A DNA stretch of 64,000 bases from CAIWHR01 sp963741355 (GCA_963741355.1 CAVUIG010000023.1:47564-111563), one strand, 5' to 3'. Positions 9,103 to 17,188 are shown, numbered from the stretch's first letter. The notes: generated from the letters alone by a model not told the origin. A program made the numbers and translations.

Positions 9103-9325
9103 GAGTGGCTCCTGAATCGGTTGAGGTCGACGGTTTTGTTCGGTGCTTGTCGATAGGATGCGGCGTGCCCGGGTTCCGGATTCAGTATCTTCATTCCCGT
9201 ATCGCCGCACCGGGATCCGGTGCTGTCACGATGCATCCTAGGCAAGTCGGGCGGTCTGCTCAATGCGCAAGCGACGAACCCTGAGAATCGCGGTGCGAAC
9301 GCGAGCGTGGCGCGACGAACGGTGA
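9103..9325 (-). repeat. Duplicated 5' region of small-protein unit 1 (partner at 9980-10200)
   Basis: Together with 9980-10200 this forms an imperfect direct duplication. Conserved blocks on the minus strand include TTCGTCGCGC, TTCGTCGCTTG, TTGAGCAG, GAATCCGGAA and CCGCATCC. The conservation covers promoter and leader, not only coding sequence, so the whole expression unit was duplicated. Confidence 0.65.
9235..9263 (-). promoter_or_regulatory. Promoter of small exported-protein gene 1
   Basis: TTGAGC, 17 nt, TAGGAT on the minus strand, giving a leader of about 125 nt. The second unit has TTGAGC, 17 nt, TACGAT at the matching place. Conservation of both boxes and spacing in otherwise drifted sequence supports function. 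Confidence 0.55.
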
Positions 9326-9455
9326 CGGGGCGGTGCGAACGACGGCAGGAATTCGCGCTCTGCCGGTCGCCGAACCTCGCCGTGTTGCGGGCCGATATCA
9401 CATCCATCGCGGTCTTCGCGGCCCGTTCGCGCGACAACGACGCGATGAAAGACGA

Positions 9456-9482
9456 AGGGCCGGACGCATGACGTCCGGCCCT
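9456..9482 (-). terminator. Hairpin terminator of small-protein unit 2, separated from its gene by a MITE-like element
   Basis: AGGGCCGGACG / CGTCCGGCCCT is a perfect 11-bp stem with a 5-nt loop and the same core as the hairpin at 8768-8799. By analogy with unit 1 it should directly follow gene 2, but the element at 9490-9667 lies between. Confidence 0.55.
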
Positions 9483-9489
9483 CGTGGGG

Positions 9490-9667
9490 AACCTCTGAAC
9501 AAGTCCCGCACGGTTGCGACGGGGAATTTTCGGGATGGGATGCCTCAGTTGCCAATGAGGCGTTTGCGTGTCCTCGCTCGTAGTATGGACTACGACCTTC
9601 GTCGCGCGTCGCGCATGCATCCGCATTTGGCACTGCAGCGCAACCGCGTGGGACTTATTCAGAGCTC
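9490..9667. mobile_element. MITE-like non-autonomous element, about 178 bp
   Basis: Imperfect terminal inverted repeats of about 29 bp, AACCTCTGAACAAGTCCCGC at the left and its counterpart ending GGGACTTATTCAGAGCTC at the right, match at most positions. The interior is also palindromic, with a central hairpin TCGTAGT-ATGG-ACTACGA and a smaller one, GCCTCA/TGAGGC. There is no transposase gene. No clear target-site duplication could be defined. The parent insertion-sequence family is not assigned. Confidence 0.6.
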
Positions 9668-9706
9668 TCGGACGAGGAAGCGATTCGCCCGAGGAAAGGG
9701 GTTCGC

Positions 9707-9979
9707 TTATCCGCGGCGACCGAGCTTTGCCGATTCGGCCGGGGCGCCGGCGATGGCGAGGCCTGCGTCGCGCTCGACGACGACGTCGATCGAAGACGGC
9801 TCGATCGTGACTTCGCGAGCAACAGGCAGCGCGGATGCGCTTCCGTAGAGCATCGCCGCATGATCCGCGGCAGGCAGTCCGGCAGGGCCCACCACCATCA
9901 TGGCGATCGTCAGCGCGGTCAGCGCGACGGCGGCGATCCCGAATATCGGGCGATTGACCAGAGGTTCGTAGCGTTGCAT
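9707..9979 (-). CDS. Small exported protein, copy 2 of a tandem pair (unknown function)
   Basis: A 90-aa paralogue of the protein at 8851-9102, starting MQRYEPLVNRPIFGIA from ATG 9979 with TGAGGAG as Shine-Dalgarno. It has one hydrophobic segment, an AML motif, and the shared core VAREVTIEPSSIDVVVERD. Its C-terminus differs from copy 1. I recognise no family. Conservation is strongest in the N-terminal RY-P/RP-FGIA motif and the IDVVV block, which may be the functional part. Confidence 0.65.
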   Translation of the reverse strand: MQRYEPLVNRPIFGIAAVALTALTIAMMVVGPAGLPAADHAAMLYGSASALPVAREVTIEPSSIDVVVERDAGLAIAGAPAESAKLGRRG

Positions 9980-10200
9980 GGTCGACTCCTCAAGCGGATT
10001 CGGTTGACGGGTTGCGGGTGTCATGGCCATTGGATGCGGGGTGACGGGATTCCGGATTCACGATCTTTTCGGAGCCGTCGCCGCGCTGGCCTGTGCAGTC
10101 AGTTCGCATCGTAGTGAGCGCAGATGACCTGCTCAAGACACAAGCGACGAATCGGCCGAATTGCGGGGCGAACGCGACCCACGCGCGACGAAGCGCGGCG
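9980..10200 (-). repeat. Duplicated 5' region of small-protein unit 2 (partner at 9103-9325)
   Basis: Counterpart of 9103-9325. Upstream of the -35 box both copies carry repeated TTCGTCGC motifs about 40 nt apart, which could be a regulator site. The leader retains GAATCCGGAA and CCGCATCC. Confidence 0.6.
10108..10136 (-). promoter_or_regulatory. Promoter of small exported-protein gene 2
   Basis: TTGAGC, 17 nt, TACGAT on the minus strand, about 129 nt upstream of ATG 9979. Same boxes and spacing as copy 1. Confidence 0.55.
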
Positions 10201-10257
10201 TCATCGAACGGAAACGGGGCGCCGGGGCGTGCGCGGCCGCGGTGCGCGGCGCGGAAA

Positions 10258-11279
10258 CTACTGCGCCGGCTGCCTGCGCACGGCCTGGTCGATCGCGCCG
10301 AAGATCGTGCGCCCGGCCGCATCGAACATCTCGATGCGGACGCGATCGCCGAATCGCAGGAACGGCGTGACGGGCCTGCCGTTGAGAATCGTCTCCACGG
10401 TGCGCTGCTCGGCGATGCACGAATAGCCGATGCCGCCGGCGGCGGCCGGCCGGCCCGGTCCGCCGTTCTCCTTGTTCGAGACCGTGCCCGATCCGACGAT
10501 GCTGCCGGCGACGAGCGTGCGCGTCTTCGCGACGTGCGCGATGAGATCCGCAAACGAGAACGCCATGCCGACGCCGGCGTCGGGATGCCCGAACAGCGCG
10601 CCGTTGACGTGCGACACGAGCGGCCGGTGCAGCTTGCACGCGCGCCATGCGTCGCCGAGCTCGCCCGGCGTCACCGCGACGGGCGAGAACGCGGAAGCCG
10701 GCTTCGACTGCAGGAACCCGAATCCCTTGCCGAGCTCGGCGGGAATGAGATTGCGCAGGCTGACGTCGTTGACGAGCATCACAAGGCGTATGTGCGCCGC
10801 CGCGTCGGCTGCGCCGGTGCCCATCGGCACGTCGCCGGTGATCACCGCGACTTCGGATTCGAAATCGATGCCCCAGGCTTCATCGGCCGCTTCGATGTCC
10901 TCCCCGGGTCCCAGCATGCGGTCCGATCGCTCCCTGGTACATGAGCGGATCGGTGAGGAATTCCGGTGGCATCGCGGCGCCGCGCGCGCGGCGCACGAGC
11001 TCGACGTGATTGAGGTACGCCGAGCCGTCGACCCATTGGTAGGCACGCGGCAGCGGCGCCATCGCGGTGGCCGGATCGAACGCTGTCGCGTCGGGAAGCC
11101 GACCCGCGTTGAGCTCCTCGGAGAGCGCCTCGAGCGCCGGCGCCAGCCCCGTCCCAGGCGTCCAGCGCGGCCTGCAGCGTGCGCGCGACCTCGGGCACGG
11201 CGACGCAACGAGTGAGGTCGCGCGACACGACGACGAGCTCGCCGTCGCGTGTGCCGTTGTCGATGCTGGCGAGCTTCAT
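10258..11279 (-). CDS. Fumarylacetoacetate hydrolase (FAH) family protein, frameshifted
   Basis: About 340 aa in three frames: MKLASIDNGTRDGELVVVSR from ATG 11279, then YQWVDGSAYLNHVELVRRAR, then a long C-terminal part. Frame changes fall near 11150 and 10930. The C-terminal catalytic fold shows the metal-binding E-x-E pattern in GIDFESEVAVITGDVP, then SLRNLIPAELGKGFGFLQSK and VGSGTVSNKENGG. Members hydrolyse or decarboxylate C-C bonds of acylpyruvate-like compounds in aromatic or amino-acid catabolism. The stop is 43 bp before the duplicated small-protein region. The exact substrate is not deducible. Confidence 0.82.
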
Positions 11280-11286
11280 CGCGTCC

Positions 11287-12690
11287 TCACGTGCCGGCGG
11301 TGGCGCGCTTCTTCAGCGCATAGCCGTCGGCGCGATCCTCCATCTCCCAGCCGGCGGCGCCGATAAGACCGCGCAGGCGGTCGGCCTCCGCCCAGTCCTT
11401 CGTCTTGCGCGCCAGCGCGCGCGCCTCCGCCAGCGCCTGCACATCGGGCGGGACCGCGTCGACGCGAGGCACCCAGTCGGCGAGACCCAGGCCCAGCACG
11501 GCGTCGAACCGCACGAGCGTCGCGCGCTTGACGCCGGCGGGAAGCTCGCCGCGCAGCGCCTCCCATGCGACCGCCAGCGCGCGCGGCAGGTTGAGGTCGT
11601 CGTTGATCTCGTTGCCGAAACGCTCCACCAGCGCGGAATCGGGCGCGCTCTCCGGCGCGTCGCGCAATGCGTAGACGCCGTTGCGCAGGCGGTCGAGCGC
11701 CGTGGCCGCCGCGTCGAGCGCGTCCCATGTGAAGTTGAGCTGCCCGCGGTAATGCCCGGTCAGGCACAGGTAGCGATAGGCGAGCGGATCGTAGCCGCGG
11801 TCGACGAGCGATTGCACGCGCAGGAATTCGCCGGCGGATTTCGCCATCTTGGCGTCGTTCAGCAGCAGGAAGTAGCCGTGCATCCAGAAGTTCGCGAGCC
11901 GCGTTCCGACCCGCGCCTCGGTCTGCGCGATCTCGTTCGTGTGGTGGACGCTGATGTGGTCCTCGCCGCCGCAATGGATGTCGAAATAGTCGCCGAGGTA
12001 TTTCTGCGCCATCGCCGAGCATTCGATGTGCCAGCCCGGGAAACCCTTGCCCCACGGCGAGTCCCATTCCATCTGGCGCTTTTCGCCTTCGGGCGAGAAC
12101 TTCCACAGTGCGAAGTCGGTGATGTGGCGCTTCGCGCCGACGTCGACCCGCTTGCCGGCCTCGAGCCCCTTGACGTCGAGCCGGGCGAGGTAACCGTAGT
12201 CGGGCTGCTTCGCCGTGTCGAAATAGATGCCGTCCGGCGTGCGATAGGTGAAGCCGTTCTTCTCGATGTCGACGATGAAATCGATCTGCTCGCGGATGTG
12301 ATCGGTCGCGCGGCACAGGATGGTCGGATCCTCGATGTGGAGACGTTTCAGGTCGGAGAGGAAGTCCTCCGTGTAGATGTTCGCGATCTCCCACGCCGAC
12401 TTGCCGGTGCGGCGCGCGCCCTTCTCCATCTTGTCCTCGCCGTCGTCGGCGTCGGACGTGAGATGGCCGACGTCGGTGACGTTCATCACGTGCCGGACCC
12501 GGTAGCCGTTCCATTCGAGCACGCGCCGCAGCAGGTCCTCGAACAGGAACGTGCGGAAGTTGCCGATGTGCTGGTAGTCGTAGACGGTCGGCCCGCAGGT
12601 ATAAAGGCCGACCTCGCCGCCCGCATGAAGCGGCGTGAATTCGCGCAGCTTGCGCTCGTAGTTGTCGTAGAGGTGGAGCGGATCGGGCAT
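11287..12690 (-). CDS. cysS: Cysteinyl-tRNA synthetase
   Basis: An intact class I synthetase of 467 aa that charges tRNA-Cys. Visible motifs are LYTCGPTVYDYQHIGNFRTF (zinc ligand and HIGH-type motif), GWHIECSAM, GGEDHISVHHTNEIAQTEA (zinc ligands and active site) and KMAKSAG (KMSKS variant). ATG 12690 (MPDPLHLYDN) is preferred; an in-frame TTG seven codons upstream lies in the terminator T-run. The region upstream carries a Cys-rich leader peptide and a terminator, suggesting attenuation by charged tRNA-Cys. FAH starts 7 bp downstream. Confidence 0.95.
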   Translation of the reverse strand: MPDPLHLYDNYERKLREFTPLHAGGEVGLYTCGPTVYDYQHIGNFRTFLFEDLLRRVLEWNGYRVRHVMNVTDVGHLTSDADDGEDKMEKGARRTGKSAWEIANIYTEDFLSDLKRLHIEDPTILCRATDHIREQIDFIVDIEKNGFTYRTPDGIYFDTAKQPDYGYLARLDVKGLEAGKRVDVGAKRHITDFALWKFSPEGEKRQMEWDSPWGKGFPGWHIECSAMAQKYLGDYFDIHCGGEDHISVHHTNEIAQTEARVGTRLANFWMHGYFLLLNDAKMAKSAGEFLRVQSLVDRGYDPLAYRYLCLTGHYRGQLNFTWDALDAAATALDRLRNGVYALRDAPESAPDSALVERFGNEINDDLNLPRALAVAWEALRGELPAGVKRATLVRFDAVLGLGLADWVPRVDAVPPDVQALAEARALARKTKDWAEADRLRGLIGAAGWEMEDRADGYALKKRATAGT

Positions 12691-12709
12691 CGAAGGGCCA
12701 TCGTTTCGC

Positions 12710-12736
12710 AAAAAAAAGCCGCCAGCGCTGGCGGCT
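12710..12736 (-). terminator. Intrinsic terminator in the cysS leader (putative attenuator)
   Basis: On the minus strand AGCCGCCA-GCGC-TGGCGGCT is followed by eight T residues, ending 20 nt before the cysS ATG. The 5' arm AGCCGCC can pair instead with GGCGGCT inside the upstream leader ORF (plus-strand 12765-12772), giving an alternative antiterminator helix. Confidence 0.7.
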
Positions 12737-12754
12737 CGTTCGGGTCGCGTCCTG

Positions 12755-12823
12755 CTAGTCGGGCAGCCGCCTGCCGCATCGGGACCCCGGCCGACAGCAG
12801 CAATGTGCGCAAATGCTCGTCAT
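12755..12823 (-). CDS. Putative Cys-rich leader peptide of cysS (22 aa)
   Basis: The 22-codon ORF reads MTSICAHCCCRPGSRCGRRL followed by PD and a TAG, with Cys at 5, 8, 9, 10 and 16. It lies between a promoter and the cysS terminator. The predicted transcription start coincides with the A of its ATG, so it may be a leaderless ORF, which would explain the absent Shine-Dalgarno. Stalling at Cys 8-10 would leave the GGCGGCT segment free to pair with the terminator's 5' arm; a ribosome reaching the stop would cover it. This is classic attenuation geometry, inferred from sequence only. Confidence 0.55.
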   Translation of the reverse strand: MTSICAHCCCRPGSRCGRRLPD

Positions 12824-12829
12824 GTCCGC

Positions 12830-12858
12830 ATCGTATCCAACCCCGGCGGTGTCGGCAA
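12830..12858 (-). promoter_or_regulatory. Promoter of the cysS leader
   Basis: TTGCCG, 17 nt, TACGAT on the minus strand. The expected start, 7 nt after the -10, is position 12823, the first base of the leader-peptide ATG. Confidence 0.45.
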
Positions 12859-12911
12859 GGCGCGAGGCCTCGTCCTGTTTCTTCGCGTTTCGGCGCTGCA
12901 ACCTGCCACGG

Positions 12912-12917
12912 TACAAT
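12912..12917 (+). promoter_or_regulatory. Candidate -10 element for the arn operon
   Basis: TACAAT lies about 64 bp before the arnT ATG. The -35 is weak. No PmrA-type tandem TTAA boxes were seen nearby, so polymyxin-type two-component control of this operon is not supported by the sequence. Confidence 0.35.
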
Positions 12918-12980
12918 CGGTCCGGTCGTGGCGCACGCCTTCAGGCGGGCCCGCTGCAACCCTCCGCCACGCCCGTCCCG

Positions 12981-14684
12981 ATGCCCGAGAACCCGATCCT
13001 TCCGTCACGTCTCGTCCTCTGGCTCGTCGCGCTCGCGGTCGCGGCGATGTGGTTCGCGAACCTCGGCAGCCACCGCCTCTTTCACCCCGACGAGGGCCGC
13101 TACGGCGAGATCGCGCGCGAGATGGCGCAAGGCGGCGACTGGGTCACGCCCCGGCTGAACGGCCTCAAGTACTTCGAGAAGCCGCCGCTGCAATACTGGA
13201 CGACCGCCGCCGCCTTTCGCGCCTTCGGCGTCCACGAATGGACGGCGCGGCTGTGGCCGGCGCTCGCGGGATTGCTGGCCGTCGCCGTCATCGGCATCGC
13301 CGGAAACGCGCTGGGCGGCGCCGCGCTCGGCGCATTCGCCGCGCTGGTGCTCGCCGGAACGCTCTACCACGCCGCGATCGCGCAGATCGTCACGCTCGAT
13401 TCGGGACTGGGATGCTTCCTGGCGCTCGCGTTCGCCGGGATCGTCATCGCGCAGCGGCCGGAGACGACGCCCGGGAAGCGCCGGGCATGGATGTGGACGA
13501 CGTGGGCGGCGATGGCGCTCGCCGTGCTCTCGAAAGGCCTGATCGGAGTCGTCCTGCCCGCCGGCGCGCTGGTCGCGTACACGGCGATCACGCGCGACGT
13601 CGCGCTATGGCGCAGGCTGCACATGATGTCGGGGCTCGCGATCTTCCTCGTCATCACCGCGCCGTGGTTCGTGCTGGTCTCGCGGGCCAACCCGGAGTTC
13701 GCCCGCTTCTTCTTCATCCACGAGCATTTCGAGCGCTTCCTGACGCAGGAGCACCAGCGCGTCGGCGCGTGGTACTACTTCATTCCGCTCGCGCTCGTCG
13801 GCATCCTGCCGTGGCTCGCGCCGCTGGCGCTGGGACTTTCCCGCGCGTGGCGCGCCGGAACGCCGAATGCCCTCGGCTTCTCGTGGCAGCGACTGGCGCT
13901 CGTCTACGCCGGATTCGCGTTCGTCTTCTTCAGCGCCTCGGGCTCCAAGCTGCCCACCTACATCCTGCCGATCTTCGCGCCGCTCGCGCTCGTGCTGGGC
14001 GCGCTGCTGCTGGAATTGCCCGCAACGCACCTCGCGCGCTCCGCGGCCGTCGGCGCCGTCGTCGCCGGCGCCCTGGCCATCGCGCTCTTCGCGGGCTACG
14101 ACGGCTGGGTCGCGGCGCGCGGCGGCAGCGCCGAGGCCGACCAGCCGGCGGCGATCCTGCAGGCCTACGGTCCCTGGATCAAGGCGGCGATGGCGGTCGC
14201 CGCCGCGGGCCAGATCATCGCCTGGACGCAATTCCGGCGCATCGCAGTGTCACCCGGCGCGCGATTCCTGGGCGTGGCAGCGCTCGCGCTGTCGATGCTG
14301 GCCGCGGTCTCGCTGGGCGTCGCCGGGTACGAGGCGTTCAGCGCAACGCGGTCGACTTCGGCTATGCTGCGCGCGGCACGCAGTGTTGCGCCCATCGCCC
14401 CGGACGCGCCGTTCTATCAAGTCGAAATGTACGACCAGACCGCACCGTTCTACCTCGGCCGCACGACGACGCTGGTCGCGATTCGCGACGAGCTGGGGCC
14501 CGGCATCGACGCCGAGCCGGACCGCCAGATTCCGACCACGGAGGGCTGGATCGCGCAGTGGGATGCGCTCGGCCAGGGTTACGCGATGATGCCGCCGGCG
14601 ACGTTCGAGCGTTTGGCGGCAAACGGGGTGCCGATGCGCGTCCTCGCCCGCGACAGCCGCCGGGTCACAGTGAGCCGCCGATGA
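12981..14684 (+). CDS. arnT: ArnT-like lipid A 4-amino-4-deoxy-L-arabinose transferase (PMT family)
   Basis: A 567-aa polytopic membrane glycosyltransferase that moves Ara4N from undecaprenyl phosphate to lipid A in the periplasm. The first loop contains the acidic motif SHRLFHPDEGRYGEIAREMA, with a catalytic-type Asp-Glu, and LKYFEKPPLQYW, as in ArnT/PMT enzymes. Many hydrophobic helices follow. ATG 12981 (MPENPILPSR) precedes the first helix. It leads an operon with ArnB, ArnC, ArnA-domain and ArnD genes, which supports the assignment over other PMT transferases. The ORF ends overlapping the next ATG (ATGA). Confidence 0.87.
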   Translation: MPENPILPSRLVLWLVALAVAAMWFANLGSHRLFHPDEGRYGEIAREMAQGGDWVTPRLNGLKYFEKPPLQYWTTAAAFRAFGVHEWTARLWPALAGLLAVAVIGIAGNALGGAALGAFAALVLAGTLYHAAIAQIVTLDSGLGCFLALAFAGIVIAQRPETTPGKRRAWMWTTWAAMALAVLSKGLIGVVLPAGALVAYTAITRDVALWRRLHMMSGLAIFLVITAPWFVLVSRANPEFARFFFIHEHFERFLTQEHQRVGAWYYFIPLALVGILPWLAPLALGLSRAWRAGTPNALGFSWQRLALVYAGFAFVFFSASGSKLPTYILPIFAPLALVLGALLLELPATHLARSAAVGAVVAGALAIALFAGYDGWVAARGGSAEADQPAAILQAYGPWIKAAMAVAAAGQIIAWTQFRRIAVSPGARFLGVAALALSMLAAVSLGVAGYEAFSATRSTSAMLRAARSVAPIAPDAPFYQVEMYDQTAPFYLGRTTTLVAIRDELGPGIDAEPDRQIPTTEGWIAQWDALGQGYAMMPPATFERLAANGVPMRVLARDSRRVTVSRR

Positions 14685-15052
14685 GCGTCGCCGCCTTCGC
14701 GTTCCTGATGACCGGCGTGCTGCTCAACGCGGCCGCGCAGCTCCTGCTGAAGGCGGGCACCAACGCGCTTGGCGTCATCACGCTGACGCGCGAGGACTGG
14801 GCGGACACGCTGATGCGGATGGCGACGCAGGGTCACTTCGTGCTGGGCGCAGCCTGCTACGTCGCGTCGCTCTTCGTGTGGATCCTCGGGCTCTCGCGCG
14901 TGCCGGTCTCGATCGCGTATCCGCTGCTGTCGGTCGGCTACGTCGTCAACGCGATCGCCGCGCACTACCTTTTCGGCGAGGCGGTGACGGCCACGCGCTG
15001 GCTCGGCATCGGCTGCATCATCGTCGGCGTCTGGCTCGTCGCGCGAAGCTGA
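14681..15052 (+). CDS. SMR/EamA-like Ara4N-phosphoundecaprenol flippase subunit (ArnE/ArnF-like)
   Basis: A 123-aa protein with four transmembrane helices (for example FLMTGVLLNAAAQLLLKAGT and GIGCIIVGVWLVARS) and the EamA/SMR fold. In enterobacteria ArnE and ArnF form a pair that flips undecaprenyl-P-Ara4N. Here there is only one such gene, so a homodimer is likely. The start overlaps the arnT stop. Confidence 0.75.
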   Translation: MSVAAFAFLMTGVLLNAAAQLLLKAGTNALGVITLTREDWADTLMRMATQGHFVLGAACYVASLFVWILGLSRVPVSIAYPLLSVGYVVNAIAAHYLFGEAVTATRWLGIGCIIVGVWLVARS

Positions 15053-15069
15053 CGGCGACGCGTTCCGCC

Positions 15070-16206
15070 ATGAGCTCGACCTACCTGAAATTCGCCGGAC
15101 CCGCGATCGACGCCGCGACCATCGAGGGCGTCGCCGACGTGCTGCGCTCCGGCCACATCGCGAGCGGTCCGTGGGTGCAGCGGTTCGAGGAGGAGCTCTC
15201 GCGCTTCTGCGGCGGACGTCCGGTACGCGTCCTGACCTCGGCGACCGCCGCGGTCGAGGTCGCGCTGCAGGTCGCCGGCATCGGGCCGGGTGACGAGGTG
15301 ATCACCTGCGCGCAGAGCTTCTTTACCGTCCTCAACATGATCGCCAAGGTGGGCGCGCGGCCGGTGTTCGTCGACTGCGATCTCGTCACGCGCAACATCG
15401 ACCTCGCCGCGGCCGAGGCAGCGATCACGCCGCGCACGCGGGCGATCATGCCCACGCACTGGCCGGGATCGCTGGTCGACATGGACGCGCTCCACGCGCT
15501 CGCGCGGCGGCGCGGCCTGCGCGTCATCGAGGACGCCGCGCTCGTGCTGGGATCGCAATGGAAAGGCCGCAACGTCGGCGCGTTCGGCGACCTCGTGACG
15601 TTCAGCTTCCACCCGAACAAGAACATCACGACGATCGAGGGCGGCGCGCTCGTCGTCAACGGCGCCGACGAGGCGAAGCGCGTCGAGGCGCTGCGCTTCC
15701 ACGGCATCACGCTGCTGCCCGACAGGACGCGCGACGTCGCCTTCCCCGGCGGCAAGTTCAACCTGCCCGACGTCAACGCGAGGATCGGCGTCGCGCAGCT
15801 GACCCAGCTGCCGGAATTCCTCGCGACGCGCCGCGCGCTCGCCGCGCGCTATTTCGAGCGCTGGTCGACCGACCCCGAATGCCTGCTGCCCCCGCGCCCG
15901 GCCGACGGCGACGGGCAGTCCTGGAACATGTGGAGCGTGCTGCTGCCGCTCGACCGTCTCGCGATCACGCGGCGGCAGTTTCGCGACGCGCTCGAGGCCC
16001 GGGGGATCGGCACCGGTGTATCGTACGAGGCGCTGCACCTTTGCACGCTCGGCCGCACGTTCGGCTATCGCGAGGGCGACTTCCCCAACACCGAGCGGAT
16101 CGCGCGCGAGACGGTCACGCTGCCGCTCCATGCGAGCCTGACCGCCACCGACGTCGACCGCGTCTGCGCGGCCGCTGCCGGCATCATTGCCGAAGCGAAG
16201 AAGTGA
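15070..16206 (+). CDS. arnB: UDP-4-amino-4-deoxy-L-arabinose aminotransferase (DegT family, ArnB)
   Basis: A 378-aa PLP-dependent sugar aminotransferase that converts UDP-L-Ara4O to UDP-L-Ara4N. The family pattern is clear: ASGPWVQRFEEELSRFCGG, LTSATAAVEVALQVAGIGPG, then VIEDAALVLGS (cofactor Asp region) and FSFHPNKNITTIEGGALV with the Schiff-base Lys. It starts 17 bp after the SMR gene and is followed 13 bp later by ArnC. The assignment rests on family plus operon; alone it could be another DegT enzyme. Confidence 0.88.
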   Translation: MSSTYLKFAGPAIDAATIEGVADVLRSGHIASGPWVQRFEEELSRFCGGRPVRVLTSATAAVEVALQVAGIGPGDEVITCAQSFFTVLNMIAKVGARPVFVDCDLVTRNIDLAAAEAAITPRTRAIMPTHWPGSLVDMDALHALARRRGLRVIEDAALVLGSQWKGRNVGAFGDLVTFSFHPNKNITTIEGGALVVNGADEAKRVEALRFHGITLLPDRTRDVAFPGGKFNLPDVNARIGVAQLTQLPEFLATRRALAARYFERWSTDPECLLPPRPADGDGQSWNMWSVLLPLDRLAITRRQFRDALEARGIGTGVSYEALHLCTLGRTFGYREGDFPNTERIARETVTLPLHASLTATDVDRVCAAAAGIIAEAKK

Positions 16207-16219
16207 ATCCACCGCAAAC

Positions 16220-17188
16220 ATGACGAGCGTCGTGCCGCAGCTGTCCGTCGTGATCCCCGTCTTCAACGAGGAGGCGGGCCTGCCGGCGCTGTTCGCGCGC
16301 CTCTACCCAGCACTCGATGCGCTGAAGATCGGCTACGAGGTGATCTTCGTCAACGACGGCAGCCGCGACCGCTCGGCGGCGCTGCTGCGCGAGCAATGGG
16401 AGCGCCGGCCCGACGTGACGCGCGTCGTCTTGTTCAACGCCAACTACGGCCAGCACATGGCGATCGTCGCCGGCTTCGAGCGCTGCCGCGGCCAACGCGT
16501 GGTCACGCTGGATTCCGACCTGCAAAACCCGCCCGAGGAGATCGGCGCGCTGCTCGCGGCGATGGATCGCGGCCACGATTATGTCGGCGGCGTGCGCCGC
16601 ACGCGCGAGGATTCCTGGTGGCGCCGCGTTGCGTCGCGGGCGATGAACCGGCTGCGCGAGCGGATCACGCACATCCGGATGACGGATCAGGGCTGCATGC
16701 TCCGCGCCTACAGCCGCGACATCGTCGACGCGGTCGTCGCGAGCCGCGAGGTGAGCGTGTACATCCCGGCGCTCGCCTTCACGTTCGCCGGCAACCCGAC
16801 CGAAGTCGAGGTGGCGCACGAGGAGCGCGCGGCCGGCGAGTCGAAGTATTCGCTGTACCGGCTGATCCGCCTCAACTTCGACCTCGTCACCGGCTTCTCG
16901 CTCGTCCCGCTGCAGTTCGCATCGATGTTCGGGATGCTGGTGTCGGCCCTCTCGCTCGCCACCTACCTCGTCGTGATCGGCTGGCGGCTCTACCACGTCG
17001 ACGACTGGCACAACGCGATCGCGGTGTTCTGGGATCGCGACATCCTCACGTTCTTCCTCATCGGCATGCTGCTCTTCGGGCTGGGGCTCGTCGGCGAGTA
17101 TGTCGGACGCATCTATCAGCAGGTGCGCGACCGGCCGCGCTACACCGTGCGCGCCGTGCTCGAGGCGCCGCCGGACGACACGCGTTGA
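16220..17188 (+). CDS. arnC: Undecaprenyl-phosphate Ara4FN transferase (GT2, ArnC)
   Basis: A 322-aa family-2 glycosyltransferase. The N-terminal GT-A domain shows LSVVIPVFNEEAGLPALFAR, NDGSRDRS, ANYGQHMAIVAGFERC and TLDSDLQNPPEEI. Two C-terminal helices (FGMLVSALSLATYLVVIGW, FFLIGMLLFGLGLVGEYVGR) anchor it in the inner membrane, ending with the typical YQQVRDRPRYTVR. It loads formylated Ara4N onto undecaprenyl phosphate before ArnD deformylation. Confidence 0.92.
   Translation: MTSVVPQLSVVIPVFNEEAGLPALFARLYPALDALKIGYEVIFVNDGSRDRSAALLREQWERRPDVTRVVLFNANYGQHMAIVAGFERCRGQRVVTLDSDLQNPPEEIGALLAAMDRGHDYVGGVRRTREDSWWRRVASRAMNRLRERITHIRMTDQGCMLRAYSRDIVDAVVASREVSVYIPALAFTFAGNPTEVEVAHEERAAGESKYSLYRLIRLNFDLVTGFSLVPLQFASMFGMLVSALSLATYLVVIGWRLYHVDDWHNAIAVFWDRDILTFFLIGMLLFGLGLVGEYVGRIYQQVRDRPRYTVRAVLEAPPDDTR

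Noticed and set aside
12840..12980. PmrA-type box controlling the arn operon
   Set aside because: No tandem TTAA-type half-sites were found upstream of arnT.
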